A DNA stretch of 64,000 nucleotides from Acinetobacter geminorum (lineage in GTDB: Bacteria; Pseudomonadota; Gammaproteobacteria; Pseudomonadales; Moraxellaceae). The stretch lies in contig NZ_JABELE010000017.1 of NCBI RefSeq assembly GCF_013009345.1, positions 1-64,000 of the forward strand, in the 5' to 3' direction. A program made the translations under genes and the position numbers. Below the pieces are notes generated by a model. The model was not told the origin of the DNA. It did no database searches and was given only the letters and a program-made list of their open reading frames with translations. Positions 17,789-27,165 of this stretch are shown here, piece after piece. Within the stretch, counting starts at the first letter, position 1. Every line of letters begins with the position of its first letter.

Positions 17789-19069
17789 TTATTTTGGTGC
17801 CCAGGCTGGTTCACGTACTTCACCTTGTTCGCTTGGTAAATTCATACGGAAACGTCCATCAGTAGACATAATAGACAACAAGCCACGGTTGCCTTCACGA
17901 GTTGCGTAGACCACCATTTGCCCATTTGGTGAGAAACTTGGTGATTCATCTAAACTAGTTGGGGTAAGAATATTGGTGATGCCAGTATTAATGTCTTGAA
18001 TTGCAACTTTATAACTGCTGCCACTTGGGCGATGAACAAGTGCAATCTTTTTGCCATCTGCACTTAGAGTTCCACGTGCATTAAATGACCCTTTAAATGT
18101 TAAACGCTTTACTGAGCCATCAGCAAAGGTATAACGATAAATTTGGGCAGAGCCACCACGGTCAGAAGTGAAAATAAAGGATTTTCCATCTGGTGTATAA
18201 CGTGCTTCGGTATCAATTGCCGAGTCATTTGTCATACGTTTGACTTGGCGAGTTGATAAATCCATTTGATAGATTTCAGGGTTGCCATTCATAGATGCTG
18301 TAAAAAGCATTGATTGGCCATCTGGTGAGAAACTTGGTGCGCCGTTTAGTCCTCTGAAACTGGTAAGAACTTCACGTGTTCCAGTTGATAAATCCTGTAA
18401 ATAAATTGCTGGACGTTTAGTTTCAAAAGAAACATAAGCAATTTTTTTAGCATCCGGTGTCCATGCCGGAGAAAGAATTGGATCACGAGACGATAAAACA
18501 GTCTTTGGTTGTTCACCATCCGTATCTGCAATTTGTAGGGTATAACGCTCGGCAGGTGTTGTAGGATTTCTTAGGACATAAGCAATACGGCCACTAAAGT
18601 CGCCAGGAATGCCAGTAAGCGCTTGGAAAATAGCATCACTTACCATATGGCCAGCTTGACGTATGCGTGTAGCTGGTACATTTAAAAGTTCATTTAGAAT
18701 GTATTGTTGCTTTTGTACATCATAGAGTTGGTAGTGAACTTCAAAGCCTGTCGCAGTTTGTTTAATTTGACCCGTCACTACATATGGAATACCTGCAGTT
18801 TGCCAGTCAGAAGCTTGAATCTGATTGATTGCAGCATTGGCAGGTAAGTTTTTAGATGAGCTTGTAAAGCGCCCAGAACGGTTTAAGTCTGTTTCAACAA
18901 TAGGATAGAGCCCATTGTCATTGCTAAACGGGACAATAGCAATTTTGGGGGCCTGATCTGGTGCTTTGGCAATTTCCAGATATAACTGGGCAAAAGCAGT
19001 TGTAGAGGCAATAGGGCTTAAGGCTGTGATCAGTGCTAAAGATAGCAGGTGTTTGCGGCTCGTATTCAT
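17789..19069 (-). CDS. tolB: Tol-Pal system periplasmic protein TolB
   Basis: Periplasmic beta-propeller protein that contacts Pal and TolA during outer-membrane constriction. 426 residues with a Sec signal peptide (cut near STTAFA/Q), an N-terminal alpha/beta domain and WD-like TolB repeats of the form SPAWTPDAKKIAYVS, APSFSPDGQSMLFTA and ARYTPDGKSFIFTSDRGG. It is separated by 93 bases from tolA, the largest gap in the operon, and is followed closely by pal. Confidence 0.96.
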   Translation of the reverse strand: MNTSRKHLLSLALITALSPIASTTAFAQLYLEIAKAPDQAPKIAIVPFSNDNGLYPIVETDLNRSGRFTSSSKNLPANAAINQIQASDWQTAGIPYVVTGQIKQTATGFEVHYQLYDVQKQQYILNELLNVPATRIRQAGHMVSDAIFQALTGIPGDFSGRIAYVLRNPTTPAERYTLQIADTDGEQPKTVLSSRDPILSPAWTPDAKKIAYVSFETKRPAIYLQDLSTGTREVLTSFRGLNGAPSFSPDGQSMLFTASMNGNPEIYQMDLSTRQVKRMTNDSAIDTEARYTPDGKSFIFTSDRGGSAQIYRYTFADGSVKRLTFKGSFNARGTLSADGKKIALVHRPSGSSYKVAIQDINTGITNILTPTSLDESPSFSPNGQMVVYATREGNRGLLSIMSTDGRFRMNLPSEQGEVREPAWAPK

Positions 19070-19162
19070 AAGTTTAAAGTCATAGCAGGTATTTTTGTGA
19101 CTGTTGATTTTGTAGCATAGTTACATGCCTTAAACTATTTAAAGCATGTAACTCTTTCAAAA

Positions 19163-20473
19163 TTATTGCGCTCTAAATGTAGAACTAACACTTCTTGCTT
19201 CACGTCTTGCATCTGGATCTGATGGCATAGGATATGGCGCTGCGGCTTGAATTGCAGCTTTAATACTTGCGTCTAAAGCATCGTCACCGCTTGAACGCGT
19301 GATAACAATAGAATTAACGCTTCCTGAATCGGAGAGAGTGAAGCGAACACCAACTGTTTTACCACTACTGCCAGTTGGGACATCCCAAGAGCGTCGAATT
19401 TTTTGCTCAAAATCGCGTCTAGCTGAAGAAGCAACCTTTTTAGCTTCAGCTTTCTTCTGAGCTGCCTCTTCTTTTGCTTTTTGAGCAGATGCAGCTTTTG
19501 CTTCAGCCTCCGCTTCTGCTTTACGTTTAGCCTCATCAGCAGCTTTTTGCTGCTTGGCTTTAGCATCTGCTTCAGCTTTGCGTTTAGCGTCTTCAGCTTT
19601 TTGTTGCTTAGCTTTAGCGTCAGCTTCTGCTTTGCGTTTAGCCTCGTCAGCAGCTTTTTGCTGTTTGGCTTTTGCATCGGCCTCAGCTTTACGTTTAGCA
19701 TCGTCATTGGCTTTTTGCTGTTTGGCTTTTGCATCGGCTTCAGCTTTACGTTTAGCATCATCATTAGCTTTTTGCTGTTTAGCTTTAGCTTCAGCTTTGC
19801 GTTTAGCCTCGTCAGCAGCTTTTTGTTGCTTAGCTTTAGCATCAGCTTCGGCTTTTCGCTTAGCTTCTTGTTGTGCTTGAAGTTTAGCTTTTTCAGCCTT
19901 TTGAGTTTCACGTTTTAATTTTGCATCAGCCTCAGCTTTACGTTTAGCGTCTTCAGCAGCTTTTGCATTTTGTTCAGCCTTACGTTTTTGTTCGGCTTCT
20001 GATTTTGCTTTAGCCTCAGCTTGGCGTTTAGCTTCAGCCTGCTGTTTTTGAGTTTCCTCTATGCGTTGCTGTTCTGCTGCTTGTTTCGCTTTCGCAGCTT
20101 CTTCAGCTTTACGCTTTTGCTCAGCTAACTTGGCTTGCTGGGCCTGTTCGGCCTTTTGCTTTTGAGCAGCAAGTTGTTGAGCTGTTGGAGGAGGAGGCGC
20201 AACTGGAAGATTTTGAGGAAGCGTTTCATCCACAATAGGGGCTAATACCTCTTTTGCTTCATTTGTAGCTGTAGTCTCTTGTTCAATTTCTTTGGCTAAA
20301 GGAGGAGGTAAATCTTCTGGCTTAACTAAAATAGTCGTTAGCTTTTTTGGCTGTTCAGGTGGTTTACTCAAGCCTAAAAAAAGCAAGCCAACAATGGCAA
20401 TTGCATGAACTCCGAGTGTAAAGCTCAATGCAATCGCATTTTGTTTAAAGGGCGGCTTTTGATTTTTGTTCAT
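19163..20473 (-). CDS. tolA: Cell envelope integrity protein TolA
   Basis: Inner-membrane protein that bridges to the outer membrane. Short cytoplasmic tail, one membrane helix (about residues 15-35), a proline-rich segment, a long Ala/Lys/Glu coiled-coil domain II (about residues 100-345) made of near-identical KQQKA-DEAKRKAEADAKA units, and the C-terminal domain III (about 350-436) ending in SSTFRAQ. The repeat makes this 436 residues. It follows tolR by three bases. Confidence 0.95.
   Translation of the reverse strand: MNKNQKPPFKQNAIALSFTLGVHAIAIVGLLFLGLSKPPEQPKKLTTILVKPEDLPPPLAKEIEQETTATNEAKEVLAPIVDETLPQNLPVAPPPPTAQQLAAQKQKAEQAQQAKLAEQKRKAEEAAKAKQAAEQQRIEETQKQQAEAKRQAEAKAKSEAEQKRKAEQNAKAAEDAKRKAEADAKLKRETQKAEKAKLQAQQEAKRKAEADAKAKQQKAADEAKRKAEAKAKQQKANDDAKRKAEADAKAKQQKANDDAKRKAEADAKAKQQKAADEAKRKAEADAKAKQQKAEDAKRKAEADAKAKQQKAADEAKRKAEAEAEAKAASAQKAKEEAAQKKAEAKKVASSARRDFEQKIRRSWDVPTGSSGKTVGVRFTLSDSGSVNSIVITRSSGDDALDASIKAAIQAAAPYPMPSDPDARREARSVSSTFRAQ
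19500..19870 (-). repeat. Tandem repeat array in tolA domain II
   Basis: Roughly 18-20-codon units encoding AKQQKA(A/N)D(E/D)AKRKAEADAK recur six or more times with small differences. This gives long antisense open frames by composition and could change copy number by slippage. Confidence 0.8.
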
Positions 20474-20476
20474 AGC

Positions 20477-20929
20477 TTATTTTAAAGGCTCTGTCAGAAG
20501 GCCAACTTGAGTTAAGCCTGCTTCTTGTAAACTTGCCATTAATGATACGACTTCTCCATAAGGACGAGACTTATCACCATTGACTAAAACTGTGAGTTGT
20601 TTGTTTTCTTGTTCGGCTTGTTTTTGAGCATTGCTTAAAACTTCTTCAAGCTTTTCACGAGATAATGGTTCATCATCTTTGTACTCTTCATACTGAAGAT
20701 AAATATTGCCATCTTTGCCAATTGTTACCATGGCTGGCATATCTTTTGATTCAATTGGATGGTTATTTGCTTGAGGTAAATCAACCTTGATACCACTGGT
20801 AATCATAGGGGCAGTTACCATAAAAATAACCAAAAGCACAAGCATAACGTCAATATAAGGTACGACGTTCATATCACTTTTTAATGGTTTTTTTATGCGC
20901 TCAAAGCGCCCTGAACGCTGAATTGCCAT
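20477..20929 (-). CDS. tolR: Tol-Pal motor protein TolR
   Basis: ExbD/TolR-family inner-membrane protein of 150 residues. A cytoplasmic basic N-terminus leads to one membrane helix with the conserved proton-path Asp in VVPYIDVMLVLLVIFMVT, then a periplasmic domain. With TolQ it forms the proton-driven motor that energises TolA. Its start overlaps the tolQ stop by one base. Confidence 0.96.
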   Translation of the reverse strand: MAIQRSGRFERIKKPLKSDMNVVPYIDVMLVLLVIFMVTAPMITSGIKVDLPQANNHPIESKDMPAMVTIGKDGNIYLQYEEYKDDEPLSREKLEEVLSNAQKQAEQENKQLTVLVNGDKSRPYGEVVSLMASLQEAGLTQVGLLTEPLK

Positions 20930-21627
20930 TATGCATCTTCCTGTGATGAACCCACAGATTGACGTTGCAATAAAGCAATCATCTCTTCAGCAAATAAAGC
21001 GCGATCAGAATAAACACTTTCACTTTTAGCAGTGAAATGGTTAAAAGCTAATACAGCAGGAATTGCGGCAAACAAACCAATTGCAGTTGCAATAAGTGCT
21101 TCGGCAATACCCGGTGCAACAGTTGCTAGAGTTACCTGATCAACCGCAGCTAAACCGATAAAGGCATTCATAATACCCCAAACAGTACCGAATAGACCGA
21201 TGTACGGGGCCACAGAACCAATACTTGCTAAAGTCCCTAAACCATATTCTAAATGGCTTTGATCACGGCTCAAACCTACGCGTAAAATACGCTCCGTGCC
21301 TTCAATTGTTTGAGAGACAGGAGCTTGACGTTTTTTGAGTTTAAAAAACTCGCTCAACCCTTGATAAAAAATATCTTCAAGCCCTGAACGCTTTGAGTTG
21401 AGTTGAGCATTGTTGTAAAGCGTATTGAGTTCAGCACCAGACCAGAACATTTTTTGGAAATGTTCATCGTCTTGATGTGCTTTTTTATAACTCATATGTA
21501 ACTTGGCAATCAGATACCAACTAAAGATCGATGCTAACAATAAAATTAGCATGACCAACTGAACGACTGGACTTGCTTGTAAAATAAGGTCAGAAATATG
21601 CAGGGTTGATTCAATGTTTGTTGCCAT
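20929..21627 (-). CDS. tolQ: Tol-Pal motor protein TolQ
   Basis: MotA/TolQ/ExbB-family inner-membrane channel protein, 232 residues, three membrane helices (about 20-40, 135-160, 175-195) and the conserved GLFGTVWGIMNAF and LIATAIGLFAAIPAVLAFN segments. It is the stator partner of TolR. The gene is 24 bases downstream of ybgC. Confidence 0.96.
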   Translation of the reverse strand: MATNIESTLHISDLILQASPVVQLVMLILLLASIFSWYLIAKLHMSYKKAHQDDEHFQKMFWSGAELNTLYNNAQLNSKRSGLEDIFYQGLSEFFKLKKRQAPVSQTIEGTERILRVGLSRDQSHLEYGLGTLASIGSVAPYIGLFGTVWGIMNAFIGLAAVDQVTLATVAPGIAEALIATAIGLFAAIPAVLAFNHFTAKSESVYSDRALFAEEMIALLQRQSVGSSQEDA

Positions 21628-21651
21628 AGGTTACATATGCCGGTTGTTTTT

Positions 21652-22059
21652 TTAGTCTTGTTCCAATTCTTTACGAATAAGATCACGTATTTCTTCTGGA
21701 AGACGACGAGCTACAAGTTCTTTACTTAAACATGCCAACTCAACCTCGCCAGAAGCAAGCAAGATTTCACCACGATAAATATTTTGTTGCAACACAAATG
21801 ACGCAGCTTTACATGAAACTACACGTGCTGTAACAGTAATTAAATCATCCATTAAAATAGGACGCATGTATTTTACGTCAATTTTGTGTACGACAAAGTT
21901 GTAGTCTTTTTGATGCCAGTAATGATCAACGCCAGAAGCACGGAGCCATTCAGTACGGGTACGTTCCATATAGCGAATATGGTTGGCATGGTAAACAATA
22001 CCACCTGCGTCCGTATCTTCAATATAAACACGAATGTTGAATTCAAAATGATTCGCCAT
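21652..22059 (-). CDS. ybgC: Tol-Pal-associated acyl-CoA thioesterase YbgC
   Basis: Hot-dog-fold acyl-CoA thioesterase, 135 residues, with the YbgC signature VYIEDTDAGGIVYHANHIRYMERTR split around the catalytic Asp (DTDAGG). It is the first gene of the tol-pal operon, as in many proteobacteria, where it may act on acyl-CoA or acyl-ACP near phospholipid synthesis. Confidence 0.94.
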   Translation of the reverse strand: MANHFEFNIRVYIEDTDAGGIVYHANHIRYMERTRTEWLRASGVDHYWHQKDYNFVVHKIDVKYMRPILMDDLITVTARVVSCKAASFVLQQNIYRGEILLASGEVELACLSKELVARRLPEEIRDLIRKELEQD

Positions 22060-22272
22060 GAGAGTATTCCGTTTTTAGTTCACTATAGAGCTTTATATTT
22101 AAAATATGGCTTCGAATAAAACATTGGTTCTATTCAACAGCCATACATCTGCTTTTAAATACGGGGCAGTTTAGCAGATTGCATACTAAGTCCTATGGCA
22201 CAACCTTTCAATTGCGGTTGCTGTGTTTCTAATCTAAAAACGCTATATCTTATAGCTAGCAAGCTTTTTAAG

Positions 22273-23607
22273 TTAAGAGGGCTTCCATGAAGTTTGAACT
22301 TGTTTTGATATATTCGGATAATCTAATACGAATCTTACATGTAGCTCGGTCCCTGTTTTTAAGGCCTTATTATCTACAATAAAATAAGGACTATGATTTG
22401 GTGCCGCCTGAGTTAAGTCCTGATTTTCTGGTGTTGCCCCTAAGAAAACAAAAAATGAGGGCATTAACTTGCCATAATAGGCAAAATCTTCACTAGCGCT
22501 TGCATTATGATCTAAAACATGGAGTTTTGAATCGCCAACAACTTTGGCTAGGGTTGGCTGAATAAACTGAGTGAGCGCTTTGTCGTTCATGGTTACTGGA
22601 GCATAAGGAGCAATTTCAACTTTGGCAGTCACGTCGTTGGCTTGAGCGTTATGCTCTATCATGGTGGGTAAACTTTTTAAGATATTTGCTCGTATCTGTT
22701 CGTTGTTAGAGCGAATGGTTCCGATCATATTGACTTGTTCCGGAATTACATTTCCTGCCGTACCACCTTGAATATTACCGATAGTGACTACGCCCATGCC
22801 TTGGGTGAGGTCGGTTCTTCGGCTAATAAGACTCTGTAAATTATTAATCATTTGTGCAGATGCATAAATTGGATCTCTGCCTAACCATGGGGTCGAGCCG
22901 TGAACCTGCTTACCGTTAACCTGAATACGCAAGTGATCTGCGCTATTTAAAATGGCACCATCTTTATAATAAAGGTGCCCACTTTGCATACCAGATATGA
23001 CATGTATTCCAAAAATAGCTTCGGGTTTATAATCTTTAAATGCACCGTCTGTGATCATTTTTCTTGAGCCGATTTGATCACTCTGCTTAAAGTTGTCTAT
23101 ATCTGCTCCACCTTCTTCAGCGGGTTGAAAAACAAAGACAACGGTACCCGATATTTTATCTTTATTCGCAGCTAGAATTTTTGCTGCGCCTAATAGCATT
23201 GCTGTGTGTGCATCATGTCCACAGGCATGCATCACATAAGTTTCTTTACCTTGATAAATTGCTTTTTGTTTACTAGAAAAGGGAACTCCGCTTTTTTCTT
23301 CCATAGGTAGCGCATCCATATCTGCTCTAAGCGCGATAATAGGGCCGGGTTTATTACCTTTTAAAATGCCAATAACCCCTGTTTTTGCATAACCTGTTTT
23401 GACTTGAATGCCATAAGACTTCAATTCTTTTTGAACCAGTGCTGATGTTTTAAATTCCATGTTGCCGAGTTCAGGATGCTCGTGAATATGTTGTCTTAAT
23501 TGAATCACCTGATTTTCATTTTGTTGTGCAGCATCTTTTACCCAATCTGCTAGGCTCAGTTGACTCATTAGAGCAAGTGGAAAAATTAAAGCGGTTTTTT
23601 TGTACAT
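22273..23607 (-). CDS. Exported M20-family amidohydrolase
   Basis: Predicted periplasmic metal-dependent amidohydrolase, 444 residues, with a signal peptide cut near LSLA/D. M20D hallmarks are HIHEHPELGNMEF, ALRADMDALPMEE, the metal-binding HACGHDAHTAM, PAEEGGAD and the C-terminal NASASEDFAYYG. Relatives hydrolyse N-acyl amino acids or hippurate-like amides. A signal peptide is less common in this family. It is monocistronic, with about 200 bases of gene-free DNA on either side. Confidence 0.88.
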   Translation of the reverse strand: MYKKTALIFPLALMSQLSLADWVKDAAQQNENQVIQLRQHIHEHPELGNMEFKTSALVQKELKSYGIQVKTGYAKTGVIGILKGNKPGPIIALRADMDALPMEEKSGVPFSSKQKAIYQGKETYVMHACGHDAHTAMLLGAAKILAANKDKISGTVVFVFQPAEEGGADIDNFKQSDQIGSRKMITDGAFKDYKPEAIFGIHVISGMQSGHLYYKDGAILNSADHLRIQVNGKQVHGSTPWLGRDPIYASAQMINNLQSLISRRTDLTQGMGVVTIGNIQGGTAGNVIPEQVNMIGTIRSNNEQIRANILKSLPTMIEHNAQANDVTAKVEIAPYAPVTMNDKALTQFIQPTLAKVVGDSKLHVLDHNASASEDFAYYGKLMPSFFVFLGATPENQDLTQAAPNHSPYFIVDNKALKTGTELHVRFVLDYPNISKQVQTSWKPS

Positions 23608-23778
23608 GTCCTTATCCTAAAAATATTATTGTTCATAAGATTTGATATCTACATTTCTTATAATGCAGTTTTTTAAAATATTAAAAAATCAATAAGGTAT
23701 AAAAATAGACTTAAAAGGTATGGAGTGGCTAATTTATTGATAAGACGATTATTATTTCATTAGATAGAGAGATTAAAT

Positions 23779-23810
23779 TAAAAAAGGAAGAGAAAATTCT
23801 CTTCCTTTGA
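23779..23810 (-). terminator. Terminator of ruvAB
   Basis: On the minus strand AAAGGAAGAG pairs with CTCTTCCTTT around AATTTT, followed by a T-rich stretch. Confidence 0.82.
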
Positions 23811-24815
23811 TTAGTTTTTAGGCTCAGGTGGTGTCATTCCAAACTGTAAATAAGATTGATTGGTTGCAATCCGACCTCGTGCGGTACGCATGACATAACC
23901 CTGTTGAATTAAATAAGGTTCAATCACATCTTCAAGCGTACCGCTGTCTTCAGCCATCGCTGCTGCAAGCGCTTCAACTCCAGCAGGACCGCCATCAAAA
24001 CGTTCGAGTAGCATGCTCAAATAACGTCGGTCTAGGGTATCTAAGCCAGCTTTATCAACATTAAGCATATCAAGCGCACGCTGCGCCATTTCATGGGTCA
24101 CTTCGCCTGTGCCTTTCACTTGTGCATAGTCACGAACACGTCGTAATAAACGGTTAGCGATACGAGGTGTTCCGCGTGATCGACGAGCTACTTCTTCTGC
24201 GCCTTCAACTGTAATGGGTACATCCATTAAGTTTGCAGAGCGCGACACAATGTGAGTCAAGTCTTCTACAGAGTAAAACTCAAGACGTTGCACAATACCG
24301 AAGCGATCACGTAGTGGTGAGGTCAACAAGCCTGCACGTGTGGTGGCAGCGACGAGTGTAAAAGGTGGCAAATCGAGTTTAATTGAACGAGCAGCAGGGC
24401 CTTCACCAATCATGATATCTAATTGGTAGTCTTCCATAGCTGGATACAGAATTTCTTCAATCACTGGAGAAAGACGATGAATCTCATCAATAAACAAAAC
24501 ATCGCCTTCTTCAAGGTTAGTCAGCATTGCTGCTAAATCACCCGCACGTTCTAATACCGGTCCTGAAGTAGATTTGAGGTTACCACCCATTTCTCGGGCA
24601 ATAATATTAGCAAGTGTGGTTTTACCTAAACCCGGCGGACCAAAAATCAGCGTATGGTCGAGTGCTTCGCCACGGCCACGAGCAGCACCAATGAAAATTT
24701 CCATTTGCTCGCGTACGACCGGTTGCCCAATATAGTCAGCAAGAGAAGTTGGTCGAATAGCCCGATCAAAATGATCCTCTGGTTTTTCTGTTCCACTGAT
24801 TAGACGGTCTTGCAT
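23811..24815 (-). CDS. ruvB: Holliday junction branch migration helicase RuvB
   Basis: AAA+ ATPase motor of the RuvABC resolvasome, 334 residues. It shows the N-terminal RPTSLADYIGQ, Walker A GPPGLGKTT, Walker B LFIDEIHRL, sensor and arginine finger regions (TTRAGLLTSPLRDRFG) and the C-terminal winged helix. It starts seven bases after ruvA, forming a ruvAB operon. Confidence 0.97.
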   Translation of the reverse strand: MQDRLISGTEKPEDHFDRAIRPTSLADYIGQPVVREQMEIFIGAARGRGEALDHTLIFGPPGLGKTTLANIIAREMGGNLKSTSGPVLERAGDLAAMLTNLEEGDVLFIDEIHRLSPVIEEILYPAMEDYQLDIMIGEGPAARSIKLDLPPFTLVAATTRAGLLTSPLRDRFGIVQRLEFYSVEDLTHIVSRSANLMDVPITVEGAEEVARRSRGTPRIANRLLRRVRDYAQVKGTGEVTHEMAQRALDMLNVDKAGLDTLDRRYLSMLLERFDGGPAGVEALAAAMAEDSGTLEDVIEPYLIQQGYVMRTARGRIATNQSYLQFGMTPPEPKN

Positions 24816-24822
24816 AAGTGTT

Positions 24823-25422
24823 TTACTTCATCATGGATTTAAGAGCAGCACGAATAATATCGGCTGATTCTGTGTAATCGGCTTTAACCGCAGCAACAGC
24901 TTTTTGTGCTTCAAGTGGCTTATAACCTAAAGATTGCAAAGCAGCTTCTGCTTCTGCAACAGGAGAGTTTGCAGCAAATTGAATTTGAGGCATGGTCGCC
25001 GTAGTTGACGTGCCTTGAGCCAATGTTTTGAAGCGATCACGGAGTTCGATCATTAAACGTTCAGCTGTTTTTTTGCCAACACCCGGAACTTTGACTAGCG
25101 TATTAATATCATCATGTTCAATGGTTTGAACTAATAACTCAACACTTAGCGTCGATAAAATACCCAATGCCATTTTTGGACCGACACCGTTTACTTTTAA
25201 TAAGGTACGGAAAATTGTTTTTTCTTGAGCATCGCTAAAACCGTAGAGCTGCTGTGCATCTTCACGGACAACCAAATGCGTCCATAACGTAACTTTCTGG
25301 CCCTTTTGTAATTGGCAAAATGTTGAAAGTGGCGTATCAATTTCATAGCCCACACCATTTACATTCAGTAAGACAGTAGGGGCTTCTAAGGCAAACACTT
25401 CGCCAATTAAACATCCGATCAT
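24823..25422 (-). CDS. ruvA: Holliday junction DNA-binding protein RuvA
   Basis: 199-residue junction-recognition subunit. N-terminal OB domain (MIGCLIGEV...VLLNVNGVGYEI), two helix-hairpin-helix motifs (FRTLLKVNGVGPKMALGIL and LVKVPGVGKKTAERLM) and the C-terminal RuvB-binding domain (EAEAALQSLGYKPLEAQKAV). Confidence 0.97.
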   Translation of the reverse strand: MIGCLIGEVFALEAPTVLLNVNGVGYEIDTPLSTFCQLQKGQKVTLWTHLVVREDAQQLYGFSDAQEKTIFRTLLKVNGVGPKMALGILSTLSVELLVQTIEHDDINTLVKVPGVGKKTAERLMIELRDRFKTLAQGTSTTATMPQIQFAANSPVAEAEAALQSLGYKPLEAQKAVAAVKADYTESADIIRAALKSMMK

Positions 25423-25515
25423 AGCGTAATTTCACTTATTCGTAACTGTAAATCTGGTCGTTCTAAAATGAATTGAAAACGACACTGGTTTTATTTCTTT
25501 CTATATCAAGCCAGC

Positions 25516-26856
25516 TTAAAACAAGCCAATTTTATTACCTTGCAACTCTTGCGCCAAGCTATAAGCCTGATGATCTGAGAACTTACTAATAATATCGAGG
25601 ACTTGCATGATATTGCTGTAGTGATTATTGCTAAAGCTAGCACCATATAGATTAAGGATAGACATTAAACGTTGTTCTTTAAAGCTTAAAGATTTATGTG
25701 GTGTTGTAAGTGGAACAAATGCATCCAAAATCGTTTGCAAACTTTGATGCGCAATAATTTCTAAACCAGACTTTTGTGGGTGCTCAAAAATTTTATCACG
25801 TGCCAGATTCTTGGCAGTTTCGATACCAATTGCAATATCTGGAGAACAATATTGCAAAAGATTGCCTTTAAGCTGACCTGTAATGATTTCATAGTGATTT
25901 TTGGCAAAAGCCGTAGTGACTTCATCAACAAGACGTTTCATGACTCGGCCACGTAATGCCGAGATCTTTTGTTGCCATGTACTATTTGGATGAGACAACT
26001 CTTCAGGTTGACCATAGTCGGCAATAAGATTTAGGAATATTGGTTCAACTTCTTGGTAACTCAGCATATTTAAGACAATGCCATCTTCTAAATCAATTAA
26101 TGCATAGCAAATGTCATCGGCAGCTTCTAGTAGATAGGTGAGTGGGTGACGACAATAATGATATTCCCCGAGTTGAATCAGCCCGAGCTGTTCCGCAATC
26201 TGTTTTAAAATTTCTTTTTCAGACTGATAACAACCAAACTTTGCTCTTTGATGGGAAGGGCGGTCACCCTGCGAAGCAATTGTTTTTGAAAGCCATGGAT
26301 ATTTTAGATAAGCACCTAAAGTTGCATAAGTTAAGCGCATACCGCCATCATTTGGATGATAGTCAATGCGACTTAATAGACGTAATCCTTGAGCATTACC
26401 TTCAAACTGACGAACGTCAGCTTCTTCTTCAGGACTGAGTTTTTTCAAAAAATCATCATGTGAGGCATCATCGAACCATTCGCGAATTGCATATTCACCC
26501 GCATGTCCGAAAGGGGGATTACCTATATCGTGGGCCAGACAAGCTGCTTGAATAATTGCCCCGACATCGGCAGGTGAAATCCACACTGGTAATTCATCTT
26601 TTATTTTTTCTGCGGCAAGCATGCCCATTGAGCGACCAATGCAGGAAACCTCAAGGGAGTGAGTTAAGCGGGTATGAATGCCATCATGCTGTGCTAGAGG
26701 GTGAACTTGCGTCTTACGGTTTAACTGACGAAAACTTTGAGAAAATATAATGCGGTCATAATCTTTATGGAATGGGCTACGAGCCAGTTCTGTACTACTT
26801 TTTTTGCTACCTAAACGAACTGCGGAAAGCAGCTCTAACCAACGCATTTGTTCCAT
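25516..26856 (-). CDS. dgt: dGTPase (deoxyguanosinetriphosphate triphosphohydrolase)
   Basis: HD-domain hydrolase of 446 residues that cleaves dNTPs to nucleoside and triphosphate. HD residues are visible in RLTHSLEVSCIGRSMG and ACLAHDIGNPPFGHAGE, preceded by FRQLNRKTQV. It is 93 bases upstream of ruvA on the same strand and diverges from purL. The preferred substrate among dNTPs is not predictable from sequence. Confidence 0.9.
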   Translation of the reverse strand: MEQMRWLELLSAVRLGSKKSSTELARSPFHKDYDRIIFSQSFRQLNRKTQVHPLAQHDGIHTRLTHSLEVSCIGRSMGMLAAEKIKDELPVWISPADVGAIIQAACLAHDIGNPPFGHAGEYAIREWFDDASHDDFLKKLSPEEEADVRQFEGNAQGLRLLSRIDYHPNDGGMRLTYATLGAYLKYPWLSKTIASQGDRPSHQRAKFGCYQSEKEILKQIAEQLGLIQLGEYHYCRHPLTYLLEAADDICYALIDLEDGIVLNMLSYQEVEPIFLNLIADYGQPEELSHPNSTWQQKISALRGRVMKRLVDEVTTAFAKNHYEIITGQLKGNLLQYCSPDIAIGIETAKNLARDKIFEHPQKSGLEIIAHQSLQTILDAFVPLTTPHKSLSFKEQRLMSILNLYGASFSNNHYSNIMQVLDIISKFSDHQAYSLAQELQGNKIGLF

Positions 26857-27165
26857 TTATCATTATTCAAAACTATAAAACCTGATCATGCCAAAAAAAA
26901 CTTAAAAGCACTAGCTTGGTGCGACATAGTTTGTCTTAGTTCGGGTTTTATTATGTTATTGAATAAACATGCAACAATTTATTTTTAGCAAGAATGACTA
27001 AAAAAATGATTTTGAACAAAAAACAAATCACTTCTTGCAGAATTAGGTTACAGAATACTGATTCTACATCTAGCTGATTTTAGCAAGAAGCAGTAGAATA
27101 TGCGCTCTCTCTAAAGTCACATTGCGGTAAGGTTCACAAGACCTGCCCGTGGAGCCAAAATCAAC
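26857..27165. other. Divergent intergenic region between dgt and purL
   Basis: About 309 AT-rich bases that must hold promoters for both genes. Two direct copies of the 12-mer TTTTAGCAAGAA occur at 26983-26994 and 27079-27090, the second just before a TAGAAT that could be a -10. I found no tRNA, riboswitch or open frame with a ribosome-binding site. Confidence 0.4.

Noticed and set aside
19481..19918. Forward-strand open frames of 108-145 codons across tolA (two frames)
   Set aside because: They are antisense shadows of the repetitive Lys/Ala coding sequence, with low-complexity Phe/Ser/Leu or Ala/Ser products and no ribosome-binding sites.
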